A stretch of 64,000 nucleotides of DNA from Macrotrachela quadricornifera (GCA_022393335.1 JAJEKB010021827.1:441127-505126), one strand, 5' to 3'. Shown: positions 38,129 through 50,188, counted from the first letter of the stretch. Notes: generated by a model from the letters alone, not told the origin. Numbers and translations are program-made.

Positions 38129-39057
38129 ACGGGTGGTCCAGAATAAATGGGTAGCTTAGTATTTTATAGATTTCTTCCTTATTTTCTCTTACAATTAAGA
38201 AATTTTTTTCATCAAAATGTGAAGCTTGAAATTCTCTACAAAACTATATACTGCTGGAATGAAAACCTATGTTGAAGGTATTTGAAAAACGATGAAGAAT
38301 AAAAACATAAAATATTCTACTTTCTAACTGATTAAGCACAATGAATGCATACATTTTGTTTTCCAGATTTTCATTATTTATTTCACTATATTAAAAAAAG
38401 AAACTATATGAATAGACACAGCGTTAAATGCTCTACAATTTACATAAAAGTGATTGTTTAATAATTGCACATTTTGTTCTCAAAATGGACATAACTTTGA
38501 GCAACCAGATTTTGACCATGTGGAAATAATCTTTTTTTTAATGCACGATAAATTTGTTCTTTTCCTACATTATTTACTTATGATTGTTCTTGGTAAATTG
38601 TAGAACTTTTCATGCTGCATCTTGTGGCGTATTATATTTCTTTCTAATAAAACATATCAGACAATAATAAAGTGAAATAAAACAAAAATCAAAGTTATGT
38701 CCATTTTTGAGAACGAAAAATGCACTTATTAAATAATCGGTCTTATGTAAATTGTGCAGCTTTCAATACTGTGTCTTTTCGTATGGGTCGTATATTTAAC
38801 ATGGTGAAGTGGGGAAAAATATATGCAAAGTATAGTCATTTGTTATGCTTAACTAGTTAGAAAGTAGAGCATTTTATGTATTTTTGCTTCTCATTTTTTT
38901 TCAAATGTTTTTCCATTAGATTTTCATTTTGAAAGTATATGTTTTAGTAGAGAATTTCAAGCTCCACGTTTTGAGAAAAATATTTGTTGACTATAAGAAA
39001 AAAATAAAGGTGAAATGTATAAAATACTAAGCTATCCATTTATTCTGGACCACCCGT
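38129..39057. mobile_element. long foldback MITE, 929 bp, TA target
   Basis: Ends are ACGGGTGGTCCAGAATAAAT and, from the right, ACGGGTGGTCCAGAATAAAT exactly, flanked by TA on both sides. Diverged inverted pairing continues almost to the centre, for example TTTTGTTCTCAAAATGGACA near 38471 against its inverse near 38700. The element is thus practically one palindrome. The TA duplication fits Tc1/mariner. No transposase. Confidence 0.88.
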
Positions 39058-39246
39058 TAAATGCAATCAATTAATTTTATTATTAACTCAGTAAACAGTA
39101 AAACGAAAGGACTAATATTCAAGAGATAAATTGTTAGTTTTATTGAACAATTTAAACAGATTTAGACATGAAGATAATCAATAATTCGTTATTAAGCTTT
39201 GAACCAAATATAAACAAAATACACTTTTATAAAATTTAATTCAATA

Positions 39247-39972
39247 AAAATAAAAACATAAAAGTATAACATCAATTGGAAGAGATGAGATGAGATCATC
39301 TAGTCTCTTGGGCGAGACGATTTCATTTTTTAAATAATCTTTAATAAACGTTAAAAGACTTGGATATTTAATATCATAATAAATATTTTCGTCTCGATAT
39401 GGATCACCATGAAATTGATGATCGATAAATACAAATTTTGTTTGTATTCTTTCTATATTCTTAAAGTTTCACTTTTTATCATCGACAAATATTAATGAAT
39501 GCAACTGTTCAATAGCTTGTTTCTTTGGATTAATAGATGGATATTTTTCTTCAGATCTTATACTAATAATTCAATGAATAGGAAAACTATGTAATTGAAA
39601 ATTTTTGAAACAATGTTCGACAAAACGAGCACGTAATGCTGTAACACATACTAATTCATAGCCAGCTGCATGTAATATATTACATGCTTCAAGAGCTCCA
39701 TCATGCATAGACATTATCCTCTATCCATCAATATTCCATGCTGAATCAAACTGAGAACGTTCTTCAGGCATAAATGTGATACCATACCTATCAGTGGACT
39801 ATCTTGACAAAAAAAGTAATATGAAAACTCTTTTTACTTGATTACAAATGTCACTTACATGATACGACTTTGGTGAAACAGCAGTTACTTGCTTTTCAAA
39901 TGTTTTTGAGTAGATATGTGTAAATGTTGTTTGATAATCGAAAAGTACACCATCATAATCAAGTGCAATCAT
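39247..39972 (-). pseudogene. HAD-family phosphatase pseudogene
   Basis: From an ATG at 39972 the frame reads MIALDYDGVLFDYQ, the DxD nucleophile motif of haloacid-dehalogenase hydrolases. A likely short intron (about 39798-39830) separates it from further homologous sequence: MHDGALEACNILHAAGYELV, CVTALRARFVEHCF, and LIFVDDKK, the last resembling the acidic HAD motif. The second part has in-frame stops at 39721-39723 (TAG), 39571-39573 (TGA) and 39469-39471 (TGA), and the exon junction itself does not give an open frame. Since the rest of the frame is long and intact, inactivation looks recent. Readthrough or stop reassignment is unlikely because other genes here use normal stops. Confidence 0.75.
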
Positions 39973-40112
39973 TGGTTTTTTTATTATCGAATGCAAATAA
40001 TGGCGAACTGGTTGTCATTGATAATTTTTTTATTTTCTTTTTTTCGTTCTCCTCGTAAAAGTTAAGAATCGCAGAAATGAAAAGAATATCGTAACAAACA
40101 ACGGAAGGAACC

Positions 40113-40393
40113 AGTGGCGAAGCCAGGGGGGGGCTCAAAGGTCCGTTGAGGAGATCGAGCCCCCCCTAACAAATAAAATAGGTAGTGGGCTACGGAAATT
40201 TTCCCGAGATGTGGCTTACCCCTCGGGGGGAGTACAGGCGACCTTTGCGAAGCCCCCCCCCCCCCCCCCTCCGCGGTCATCATTTCTTTTTGAAAAATCA
40301 GGAGATCTGCAGTAGTGTTTTCAAAGATTTTTTTTATTGTAAAGGTCCCGAAAAGTCCAGGGGGGGGGCTGAGCCCCCCTGGCTCCGCCACTG
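40113..40393. mobile_element. hAT-like MITE, 281 bp
   Basis: Target duplication GAAGGAAC on both sides (40105-40112 and 40394-40401). Ends are CAGTGGCGAAGCCAGG and CAGTGGCGGAGCCAGG in inverse, followed by G- and C-runs that can pair. The ORFs on both strands only translate these runs. It shares the CAGTGGCG end with the element at 25452-27788. Confidence 0.92.
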
Positions 40394-40401
40394 GAAGGAA
40401 C

Positions 40402-41599
40402 GTGATATATTTATTGGTAAGCCATGATTTGACACATACATAAAACTATGCATACAAAATTATGACGAGATTGTTCCAGCAAAATTTTACGTAATAACAT
40501 CTGAGAATGAAACTGATATAGATCTTGACTTAAAATATTATGTTGCAAGAACGGAAGTGAAGATCAAATACCTTGAATAACTAAGTCACAAGTTTTTTTT
40601 ACACAAATTGTAACTCTTAGTAAAATAATTTTTGAATGAAGCGAACACAAATATTGATTTAGATGTTAACCGATAATAGTCCGCCACTGAATCATATATA
40701 ATTGTTATTAATCATTACAAATTTTTATTAGAAAATATTGATCTTTGAAACTTTGAAGATATAACGAGGACAGAAATGTTTTTCTTATTCGATCTCTTCT
40801 ATCATTATTAATCAACTTGCAACTATTTCCGTGTAACAGTTTATTTAGAATGGTAGATCAATTCTTAATTTATGTTAGATTCACAATGATCATTCCGTCT
40901 TAAAAACAAAATATTCTCGTTTATTTCTTTCAAACCTAGAAGAAAGAAATTTATCAAATAGCAGATTCTAGTAATTTTCTATTTGTAGAACATCTAATAG
41001 TCAATCATGCTCGTGACCAGGATTACTTCAAACTTTTTCCATTCAGATTATCTTATTGACTGAGAATAGAGAATTCAATGAGGATTCGTTATCGATCTTA
41101 TTCAGATTTTTGATAGCAATAGTACGTAGTATAATGTCAAGATCATATCAAGTTTTCATGGTCATCTTTTCGGAATCGTTGTGTTAGGATACTGTCAAAA
41201 ATAACAGCTATATCTAAAGATATATGATAACATTTCCTTAGAAATCTAGAGAATTTCTGCAATATGTAATAGGAAAATGTTGCTCAATTAGGATTTATTG
41301 AAAATCTAGCAAGATCCTGACCTAAATGCAACAGAAATCTGCTCAAAATCCTGCTACAAGTCTTTGATGTTCTGTGGCTATCTGTTTCTTGAACTTTTTT
41401 CCAGTGTAAAATAACGTAGTAAATCGATCAGGATTCTGATAAGATTCTATCAATATCTAGAAATTTTATGGCATAGATACTTTTTTTCCTGATTCTGTTT
41501 TTCTTAAGAAAAAAATAACACATTCTTACCTGATCTGAAATCAGAGCGGGGCACCTGGGGATGTTTCCTCGTAAGAGGTTCATTTAATCTGGCCCACCC
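40402..41599. other. intergenic DNA
   Basis: No gene recognised. At 41552-41576 is a 25-base motif that recurs, inverted and with one mismatch, at 54512-54536. Confidence 0.45.
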
Positions 41600-42743
41600 G
41601 ATATTTGAAGAAAAATAGAATTTGAACAAATAGTTTCTTTGTTGGATCATATCTATAATCATATTTTTGAATAGTAATAATAAAATCGTATTTAAATAAA
41701 AGAAACTATATATAGATCGCATCACTTAACCTATGCCTTATCATCATTAGATCAGTCAGTTTTAACATCATTTCATCATACGTTGAATATAAACCGTTTT
41801 TTGGAGATTTTGTCTTGAATGTATTATATTATTAATGAAACTGTATCTTAATCAATACATTTATAATTGATAGTAATTCAATTATTTATTTAATACACGA
41901 GTTAATTGTGTTAATTAAGAATACTTTTCCTTTTTTTTTGACCATTTATAGACCTTAAAGACGATAAACCAAATAGGCTAAAATTTTTACTACAGACAGA
42001 GTACATCAAATCAAATAATGAGTCATGTGTTGCAGGAAGAAACTTTTATGAGATGTCTTTGTAAGATTTTCTGAAAAGATTTCGTTTTTCATAAAGTCTC
42101 ACCTTGTCATTACACCATTCCATCAAGCTTTTTCTGATTGGACTGAAAATCTTTTGAAGATATTTACAAATATATCTCAGAGGTAGTTTTCAGCTTTTTC
42201 GAAAATGTCACTTTCTTCTTTTATTAAATTAATCAAATAACTAAAGGTTTTTTTTCGAAAATTGGCATTCTAGTTCTTCTGAACGTTTACAGTTCTGAAT
42301 GAAGAAGTCAAAAATGAAAATGGCTGATTTTACCTCAGAAAAATACTTCCAAATATCTGTGCTCAAAAACTTAAGCCAGATCATACAATGTTAGAGGGAT
42401 AATTATTTATGGCACAGTTGAGCGCTATGCATGAAAACTAATTTTGAAATAAACTGAAAAAAAATTTTGGAAAGTTGAAAGTTCGTTTTCCAACGATTCC
42501 ATGAACTATCTGTCATGAAGACCTGCTTTTACTTCGTATTACAAAATAAAGTTTTTACAATTTTTGGTACAGTAGCTTTTCATAAAAAAAAGCTTTTTGC
42601 TTAATTAATAGTAGACGGCAGGTACCAAGGTGGAAATCACGTACTCCCTAGAATCCGAGAATATATAGAGTCCAAGTGATACAAATTTTATGCATAAAAC
42701 CCTATCACAACTATCTTTGTCAACCACTTTAATGCGCTTGAAT
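41600..42743. repeat. ~1.1-kb duplicated segment, copy A
   Basis: Matches 56228-57367 in the same orientation over its whole length with scattered substitutions and small indels. The match is cut off by the assembly gap. Both copies lie on the 3' side of a minus-strand PPR gene, so the segment probably duplicated together with the gene. Confidence 0.85.
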
Positions 42744-43143
42744 NNNNNNNNNNNNNNNNNNNNNNNNNNNNNNNNNNNNNNNNNNNNNNNNNNNNNNNNN
42801 NNNNNNNNNNNNNNNNNNNNNNNNNNNNNNNNNNNNNNNNNNNNNNNNNNNNNNNNNNNNNNNNNNNNNNNNNNNNNNNNNNNNNNNNNNNNNNNNNNNN
42901 NNNNNNNNNNNNNNNNNNNNNNNNNNNNNNNNNNNNNNNNNNNNNNNNNNNNNNNNNNNNNNNNNNNNNNNNNNNNNNNNNNNNNNNNNNNNNNNNNNNN
43001 NNNNNNNNNNNNNNNNNNNNNNNNNNNNNNNNNNNNNNNNNNNNNNNNNNNNNNNNNNNNNNNNNNNNNNNNNNNNNNNNNNNNNNNNNNNNNNNNNNNN
43101 NNNNNNNNNNNNNNNNNNNNNNNNNNNNNNNNNNNNNNNNNNN
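42744..43143. other. assembly gap (400 N)
   Basis: A run of N of the same length as the gap at 58100-58499, so the size is probably a placeholder. It removes the 3' part of the PPR gene on the minus strand. Confidence 0.98.
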
Positions 43144-44834
43144 ATTTAATGCTTCTTTACTTTTTAATTGAGCACAAGCATTAAATAAAAGAATAAATAT
43201 AACTTCATCTGGATTTTCAACCTTTTTGAAAAGTTCAATTGCTTTTTCTGCTTGTTTGTTTTCAATAAAACCTGTAATAAATAAATTTATTTCATATAAT
43301 TATAGATATAGAGAATTTTACGTTTCATCATTGCTCCATACATTGGCAATGATTTTTGTGTTGATATACTAAATAATGTTTGAGCATGTTCAATATCACC
43401 ACATTTTATAATCGCATCTAACAAAGATGTTAAAAGACGAACATTTGATTGAAATGAATTTGGAATTTCTTTCGAAATTTGTTTTGTTAAATTTAATGCT
43501 TCTTTAGTTTTTAATTGAGCACAAGCATTAAATAAAAGAGTATATGTAACTTCATCTGGATTTTGAATCGTTTTGAAAAGATCAATTGCTTTATTTGCTT
43601 GTTTATTTTTAATAAAACCTGAAATACATAATATTATTTTATATAATTATAGATATAAAAGTAAACTTTACCTTTCATCATTGCTCCATACATTGGTAAT
43701 GTTTTTCGTGTTGATGTGTTAAATAATGTTTCAGCATGATCAACATCACCGCATTTCATGAGTGCATCTAATAATGATGTTAAAAGACGAATATTTGATT
43801 GAAATGAATTTGGAATTTCTTTTGAAATTTGTTTTGTTAAATTTAATGCTTCTTTACTTTTTAATTGAGCACAAGCATTAAATAAAAGAATAAATATAAC
43901 TTCATCTGGATTTTCAACCTTTTTGAAAAGTTCAATTGCTTTTTCTGCTTGTTTGTTTTCAATAAAACCTTAAATAAATAAATTGATTCTATATAATTAT
44001 AGATATAAAAATAAACTTTACCTTTCATCATTGCTCCATACATTGACAATGATTTTTGTGTTGATATATTGAATAATGTTTCAGCATGTTCAATATCACC
44101 ACATTTCATAATCGCATCTAACAAAGATGTTAGAAGACGAACATTTGATTGAAATGAATTTGGAATTTCTTTTGAAATTTGTTTTGTTAAGTTTAATGCT
44201 TCTTTAGTTTTTAATTGAGCACAAGCATTAAACAGAAAAATAAATATAACTTCATCTGGATTTTGAATCTTTTTGAAAAGTTCAATTGCTTTTGCTGCTT
44301 GATTATTTTTGATAAAACCTCAAATAAATAAATTGATTCTATATAATTATAGATATAGAAATAAATCTTACCTTTCATCATTGCTCCATACATTGGTAAT
44401 GTTTTTTTTGTTGATGTGTAAAATAATGATTGGGCTTCTGCTACATCACCACATTTCACTTTGAAATATGCAAATAATAAGGAAAAGCCTTATTATTAAA
44501 ACTTACTGTAAAGATGAATTAACGATGTTAACATGTAAAAATCATTTTTAAGTCGAGATGAAACATGATGATGAATATCTTGACCACGTTGAAGATCACC
44601 AACACCTGCACATGCTTTCAAAACTTGTGTGATCATTAAGTTAGAAAGTTTATCCAAATTATTTTCTTTATGTTTATCAAATAATTCAAGAGCATTTTCA
44701 AACTGTTGTTTATTATTCAATACTTTCATTTGATTAATTAAATCAAATTCAGATTGATCAATTATTGAACGTTTGAAAGAAAAGACTGCAGATGATAAAC
44801 GACAATTAAAAACTTTGTTTAACATTATAATCAT
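43144..44834 (-). CDS. PPR (PLS-type) protein, 5' part; 3' end lost in gap
   Basis: The start ATG at 44834 gives MIIMLNKVFNCRLSS and a basic, Ser-rich N terminus suited to mitochondrial import. Exons on the minus strand: 44834-44510, 44458-44372, 44318-44022, 43968-43672, 43618-43322, then 43271 into the gap. After an opening with MITQVLKACAGVGDLQRG, the protein is a run of 35-residue helical-hairpin PPR motifs that bind RNA one base per repeat. The middle exons are each exactly 297 nt (99 codons) and encode the same P-L-S triplet: MYGAMMKGFI, LLFNACAQLK, then LLTSLLDAIMKCGD. Introns between them are 49-53 nt and nearly identical. The start is preceded by TTTCAG at 44846-44841. The gene at 58.7-64.0 kb is a close paralogue and shows what the missing end should look like (E and DYW domains). 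Confidence 0.85.
43322..44371 (-). repeat. tandem exon-intron modules (~350 bp)
   Basis: Exon starts at 44318, 43968, 43618 and 43271 are 350, 350 and 347 bp apart. Each unit is one 297-nt phase-1/phase-1 exon plus one ~50-nt intron, and units resemble each other in the intron as well as in the exon. The same unit recurs at 63.6-63.9 kb. Confidence 0.9.
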
Positions 44835-45764
44835 TTTTATCTGAAATATTTTAATTGACAGTTTGATGTAATAAAGAAAATAACTGTAAAAAATTTCTTT
44901 TATTTATTAATATATTGGATATTTAACTATAACCAATCAAAATAGATTCAATTGGATAAAGAAGATTGAACATTTCAATTAACTGATAACAAAGATTCAG
45001 ATTAAAATTCCGATTACAATAATAGTAAATAAAAGAACTACTTTCAAACTACTGAAAGAAAAGAATGGAAAACTTTCTTTTCACAGATGTTCGTTACGCC
45101 ATCTATTTGAGGGTGAAAGTAATGGTGGATATATCTAGAACTTTTCCTCGTTCTAACTTTGTTCAAAATAAATCCGTTAATGTTTCAAAATAAATAATTG
45201 AAAATATCGATAAAATAATTTTTGAATTTCATTTCGAAATGATTTTTCACTTAAAAGGGCCCCTTTCTCAAGGAGGAAAAGACTATTCGAACATTCCCAT
45301 CTATTCTGATTCATTCCTACCCATTCTTATTGATTTTATTTATTTTATAAAACGGAATAGAAAACTTGTTTGTTCTAATGATAATAAAAGTTTTTTTTCA
45401 AATGAATAGATCTTTCCACTTAAAATTGTCGAAATTACTTCACATATATGCGGTGAAAAAATGATATACTACGTTTACCTCTTTTCATACTTCCTTGGCA
45501 TTTGATGAATGACGAAAACTACATCATAGATGACCGAAAAAATAGGCGCTGTATCTAAAACTACAAAAATGTTTTCGAATATACAGTTTGATTATGTATT
45601 TATTTTACAACACTACTGATGAATCAAAGTACAATATTTGTTTTTAATATAATTGACAAATAATATTCTATATACATAATGTTCAATATCTGTGTGTATC
45701 TTTGTGCCGCGTCAAGGGTCGAAGGTCAAAGGTCAGATAAAGTTATAAGGTGAAGGCTCTAAGC
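44835..45764. other. intergenic DNA
   Basis: No gene or clear repeat recognised; presumably the 5' flank of the PPR gene. Confidence 0.45.
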
Positions 45765-46030
45765 GCTATTATATATATGAGAATACCTATTGAGCCTCAA
45801 GGCCCATTATATGAGGACACCTGTGAGTTCTTAAGGCCTGTCCTATGCAAGTATCCATAGGTCTTGAAGAGCTGTTATATAAGGACACCCATACATCCTT
45901 AAGGACTATTATACAGGATATTCATAGATCACTAAGGGCTATTTCTTCGTGCAATAGCTCTTGAGGATCTGTGGGTACCCTCATATAGAAGCTCTTCAGG
46001 ACACTTCTATATAACAGCAGTGGACAATTG
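45765..46030. repeat. degenerate ~45-55-bp tandem repeat
   Basis: About five or six units with the shape TTAAGGACTATTATA-GGACACCCATAGATC; the last units are inverted (GCTCTTGAGGATCTGTGGGT). No ORF follows the period. Confidence 0.65.
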
Positions 46031-46069
46031 TACCCAGTCGTTGGAGAAATGCTTCACCCTACAAAAAAT

Positions 46070-48470
46070 CATACATATTAAAGAGAAATGGAAAGAAAAA
46101 AATATATATACGTATACACATATAATCTATTGTATGATATTTCACATATATTTGAATGTAGAGTGAAATGGTTTTTCTGTCGAAGAAAAATGGTTCAACA
46201 AGAACAAGTGGAAAGAAAAAAAAAATATATATACTTATATATATATGGGCGCGACAAGTCAGCCTGATACCCCAAAATACAGAACAGGAAATGATATTAT
46301 TCCAAGGAAGAGTATATAATGAATTTTAGACCAAATGAAAGCTCGTTAAAAATTGGATCTACTGGTACTAAATAGTGCTGGTTTTATAAACTTTATAATA
46401 TCGAACTTCAGAAATTTTAAGAAATTCTGTACATCAAAAAGTGTTAAAAAACTCACATTTTCCATATGAAAGAAAAATACTAGATTTTCCTAAATAGTTA
46501 GCTTTTTTCATTATTTCTACTACCTTACATGTGAAGACATACACTTATTCGATTTGGTTTTTAATACGGCATCCATTGAATACATTTTGAAATATGGGCG
46601 GTAGTGGAAATAATGAAAAAAGCTAACTATCTAGGAAAATCTAGTATTTTTTCTTTCATATGGAAAATGTGCGTTTTTTAACACTTTTTAATGTACAGAA
46701 TTTCTTAAAATTTCTGAAGTTCGATATTATAAAGTTTATAAAACCAGCACTATTTAGTACCAGTAGATCCAATTTTTAACGAGCTTTCATTTGGTCTAAA
46801 ATTCATTATATATTCTTCCTTGGAATAATATCATTTCCTGTTCTGTATTTTGGGGTATCAGGCTGACTTGTCGCGCCCATATATAATTTCTTCTATAACA
46901 TTTTGCATGTAGTTGAATTTAGAGTGAAGTGGTTTTTCTTTCAAAAAGAAACGGTTCAACAAGGACAAATAGAAAGACAAAAAAAAATATATATATACGT
47001 ACGTAGATATAATCTATTCTATAATATTTCACATACAGTTGAATTAAGAGTGAAATGGTTTTTCTTTCAAAGAGAAATGCTTCAACAAGGACAAATGGAG
47101 AGAAAAAAAAATATATATACATATACAAATATAATCCATTGTATGATATTTCGCATATACTTAAATTTTCAACGAAATGGTTTTTCTTGCAATGGGAAAT
47201 GATTCTTCTTCCAGAGCGAAACTGTTCTACTATGTACCTTTGTTCACAAAGTAGCTCAAATCATATAATAAAGATATGATGCTAGCATTATTTTCTAACA
47301 ATAGTTACATATTTCAAATGGAGTAAATAAATTTTTCTTTCTTGTTAGTTTTCAGCTGGATAATAGACTAGGGTATTATTTATTGTATCTACCTTCGAAT
47401 GATAAGGCACGATTAACTTTGCTCATCCCATTAGAGTACCTAAACATAGATAACAGGAACAAAATATATTCTACATAATATGCCTTATAAACGATCGTCT
47501 ATAATTCCACTAAAACTAAACACTTAACCTCTTTTACAAAAAATTCTCAACTCCTTTTTTAAAATCTTCCACTTTAATTTATTCACGGGCAATTCTATAA
47601 ACAATTTCAATTGATATTCAATACATTTTCACAGACAAAAGCCGACTTCTTCTGAATACTAAACTAAGCAAAGAAATTCTCGATTTCTGCTGAATCTATT
47701 TTAGTTCCATTTCTATGTATAAATGCTGTCTGGCTAAACAACTTCTACTGGAAATATCACTGTTTTTGTTAGGAAAACCCATTTCTGCCTAAAACTCCCT
47801 CAACATAAAACGAAACTCAATAGAAAATTCTAAACTTTACTCTAATTTATTTCAATTCCACTTTATAAGCGGGAACGTCCATGAACTATTCAAGCTCCAA
47901 ATAAAACCGTTTCTAATAGCACAATCGCATATCCACTTCAAACTCCTACTTTGCTACATAAAAAAACAAACTCAACGATTTCTCTTTATTTTCGTTCGAT
48001 TTCTATTTATAGTTTGCGTTATGGATCGACCATTTCTGCTTAAAAAATAATCGTTTCTGCTAGAAAAAATCCCTTTCTACTTAAAACTCTCCTTAAGATG
48101 AAAAAAAATAAAATAGTAGTTATCGATTTCTCGTTACATTCTTTCCATTTCTCCTTATTAATAGGGATATAGATCGACCATTTCTGTTTAAAAAATGACT
48201 GTATCCGCTAGGAAAAATCCATTTCTACTTAAAACTCGCCTTAAAATGAAAAAAAAATAAAAGAAAAATTATTGATTTCCCCTCACTTTGTTTCCATTGG
48301 TCCTTATAAATAGGGGTATGGATCGATCATTTCTGCCTACAAAGTGCCTCAACGTTTACTTCATAAAAGAGATTCTGCTTGACTTTTTGATGTTAACGCA
48401 TTTCTCCTTGAAGTGGAACAATTTCTCTCTGCAGGAGGGAAATGGTCCAGCCCTCGCTGGTCACGAACTA
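46070..48470. mobile_element. repeat element with GAGAAATGG arrays
   Basis: The left part (46080-47230) is a tandem array of ~125-bp units with AGAGTGAAATGGTTTTTCTT and GAGAAATG motifs and (TA)n tracts. The right part (about 47700-48345) is another array of ~125-bp units in which CCATTTCTGC/CATTTCTACTTAAAACTC motifs run the other way. The right end block (48380-48465) matches the inverse of 8335-8400. The array was later interrupted by the foldback at 46247-46878. The outer ends and the superfamily are not resolved. Confidence 0.55.
46247..46878. mobile_element. palindromic foldback MITE, 632 bp
   Basis: Ends are GGGCGCGACAAGTCAGCCTG and its perfect inverse, flanked by ATAT on both sides. 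The arms of about 260 bp are almost identical inverted copies around a ~90-bp centre. No ORF. It sits inside the ~125-bp repeat array, so it is younger than the array. Confidence 0.92.
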
Positions 48471-48639
48471 CTTGGTCACGGTCACGCCGTGATCCCCACT
48501 CATAACTACGTGAAGTATTTAGATTTCAACACACTTGAGATCGTCGGTATAAAACATAGAGTTTCTAAGTAACAGTGCAAGAGTGTCCCGATGGGGAGTT
48601 GTTGGGACCCTGACGCCACTCCAATGGTTGCAAATTTTG

Positions 48640-48960
48640 TTTTCTTGCTTGACGATTTATGAACATTTTTGAAAAGTTTTAGAATTATTCTTGAAAATTT
48701 TCAGAGATTTTTTAATGATTTCATAATGTAAAAAAGGTTTTTTAAAAACTTTCAAAATTTTTTTAAAACGGTTTGAAAAACTCATGAGAATTTCGAAAAG
48801 ATTCTAACAATTCCTGAAACATTGCCGGAAATTCTAAAAATTTTTTTAAAAAATTTTCAACATTTCTGTAAAATTTCCGAAAATGTTTTAATATTCTGAA
48901 AAATTTTCAAGAAATTTTACAAAAATTTTCGATCCTTCTCCCAATTTTTTGAACCTCGAA
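48640..48960. repeat. GAAAATTTTTCAAAA-type simple repeats
   Basis: Irregular runs of GAAAATTTTC and TTTTTCGAAA-like words that can pair locally. No gene. Confidence 0.5.
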
Positions 48961-49064
48961 ACACTCCTGTAACACTATCTATTGCTAATTATTATCGGAA
49001 TTGCCAGATAGCAGAGCCAATAATCTGAAGTGCACATTATAAAATTCGCAGTTGTCTGCTCTAC

Positions 49065-49890
49065 CAGAGGCGTCCACAGGGCGCCTTTTTTAGCCCTGTC
49101 CTGAAAAAAAAATGATGTGTTAAAATATTTGTGCTCTGCCCTGCCGTGTCGTCAGGGCAGGGCATACAGAAGAATTCGATTGAATGTTTTCGTATGATTA
49201 AAGTCCCAAGAGTAAATATTCCTTCTATTGATGCAGAAATGAATTTTTTATTTAAATCTGACAAGTTTAGAACAGAACTTAGATAATCATCATTCAAAGG
49301 AAATGATGAACATCATATGGAGGGAAACATCCATCGGATAAGCAACGCAGCAAGTGAGGAAAAATCCATCAATGACAATCGATATGAGAGAATAACACAT
49401 AGTGAAGAAAGGGAAAAATACCACGTACATATATATGATGGACGAACGTCGAAGAAAAGGAAAGATTAAATATACATGATAGCGTATATCGAAGGAAAGG
49501 AAAAAATCAGAAATATATGATGGAAGAAATCAACTAACATAAGTGAAGGATAGAGAGATAGAGCGAGATATCAAAATGCTAATGACTACCTAACAATTTC
49601 CATTGTTGTAATTATGCTGCTTATATCTGTCGTTTCTATTTTTTCTGTTGGACTACGTATGTGCTGTGCAAATAAGAAAGATCTGAAAGCAGCTGCAATC
49701 ACATCTGTAGTGATTTTTCTATTATGTTGCATTTCAATGCAAACAAAATTGTCTGTTAAAGTTTCCAGAGTGATAATATCTCGATCTGCCCTGTTCTACC
49801 CTGCGAAATAGCAGGCAGGGCATACGTAAAGATTTTCGCCTGCCCTGCTTCAGAGCAGGGGAGGTTTGCCCTGTCCTGTGAACACCTCTG
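49065..49890. mobile_element. hAT-like element with CTGCCCTG arrays, 826 bp
   Basis: Flanks TGCTCTAC (49057-49064) and TTCTCTAC (49891-49898) are an 8-bp duplication with one change. Ends are CAGAGGCGTCCACAGG and, from the right, CAGAGGTGTTCACAGG. CCCTG/CAGGG repeats fill both subterminal regions. The middle has no recognisable transposase. Size and plan match 29939-30767. Confidence 0.88.
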
Positions 49891-50188
49891 TTCTCTACAT
49901 CCAGAAAAAAATTGGAAAGATTTTGAGGATTAATTTTGGCATGTATTTATTTGAGCAATAAAAATACTTAAATGAGCAATAATAAAAATATGAATTAGTA
50001 ATAATCTTTGAGCAATAAAAAAGTCCTATCCGAGCAGTTTTTTATTATGAAATGTGTAATAAGTAATTCATCAATTAGCAATATTACTTTGACATTTTAG
50101 CAATAAGAAAAAGAAAAACACCAGTTTTTATTTATGCAGTTGGTCATAAGAAAAATGAAAATGAGCAATTAACTTTTTCAGTACCAGC

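Noticed and set aside
40062..40427. Overlapping ORFs on both strands
   Set aside because: They translate the terminal repeats and G/C runs of the 281-bp hAT-like MITE and start with GTG.
42690..43184. ORF spanning the first gap
   Set aside because: Consists almost entirely of N; no coding evidence. The same applies to 58082-58567.
48288..48572. 94-codon ORF
   Set aside because: Runs from a repeat array into GGTCACG repeats; no domain.
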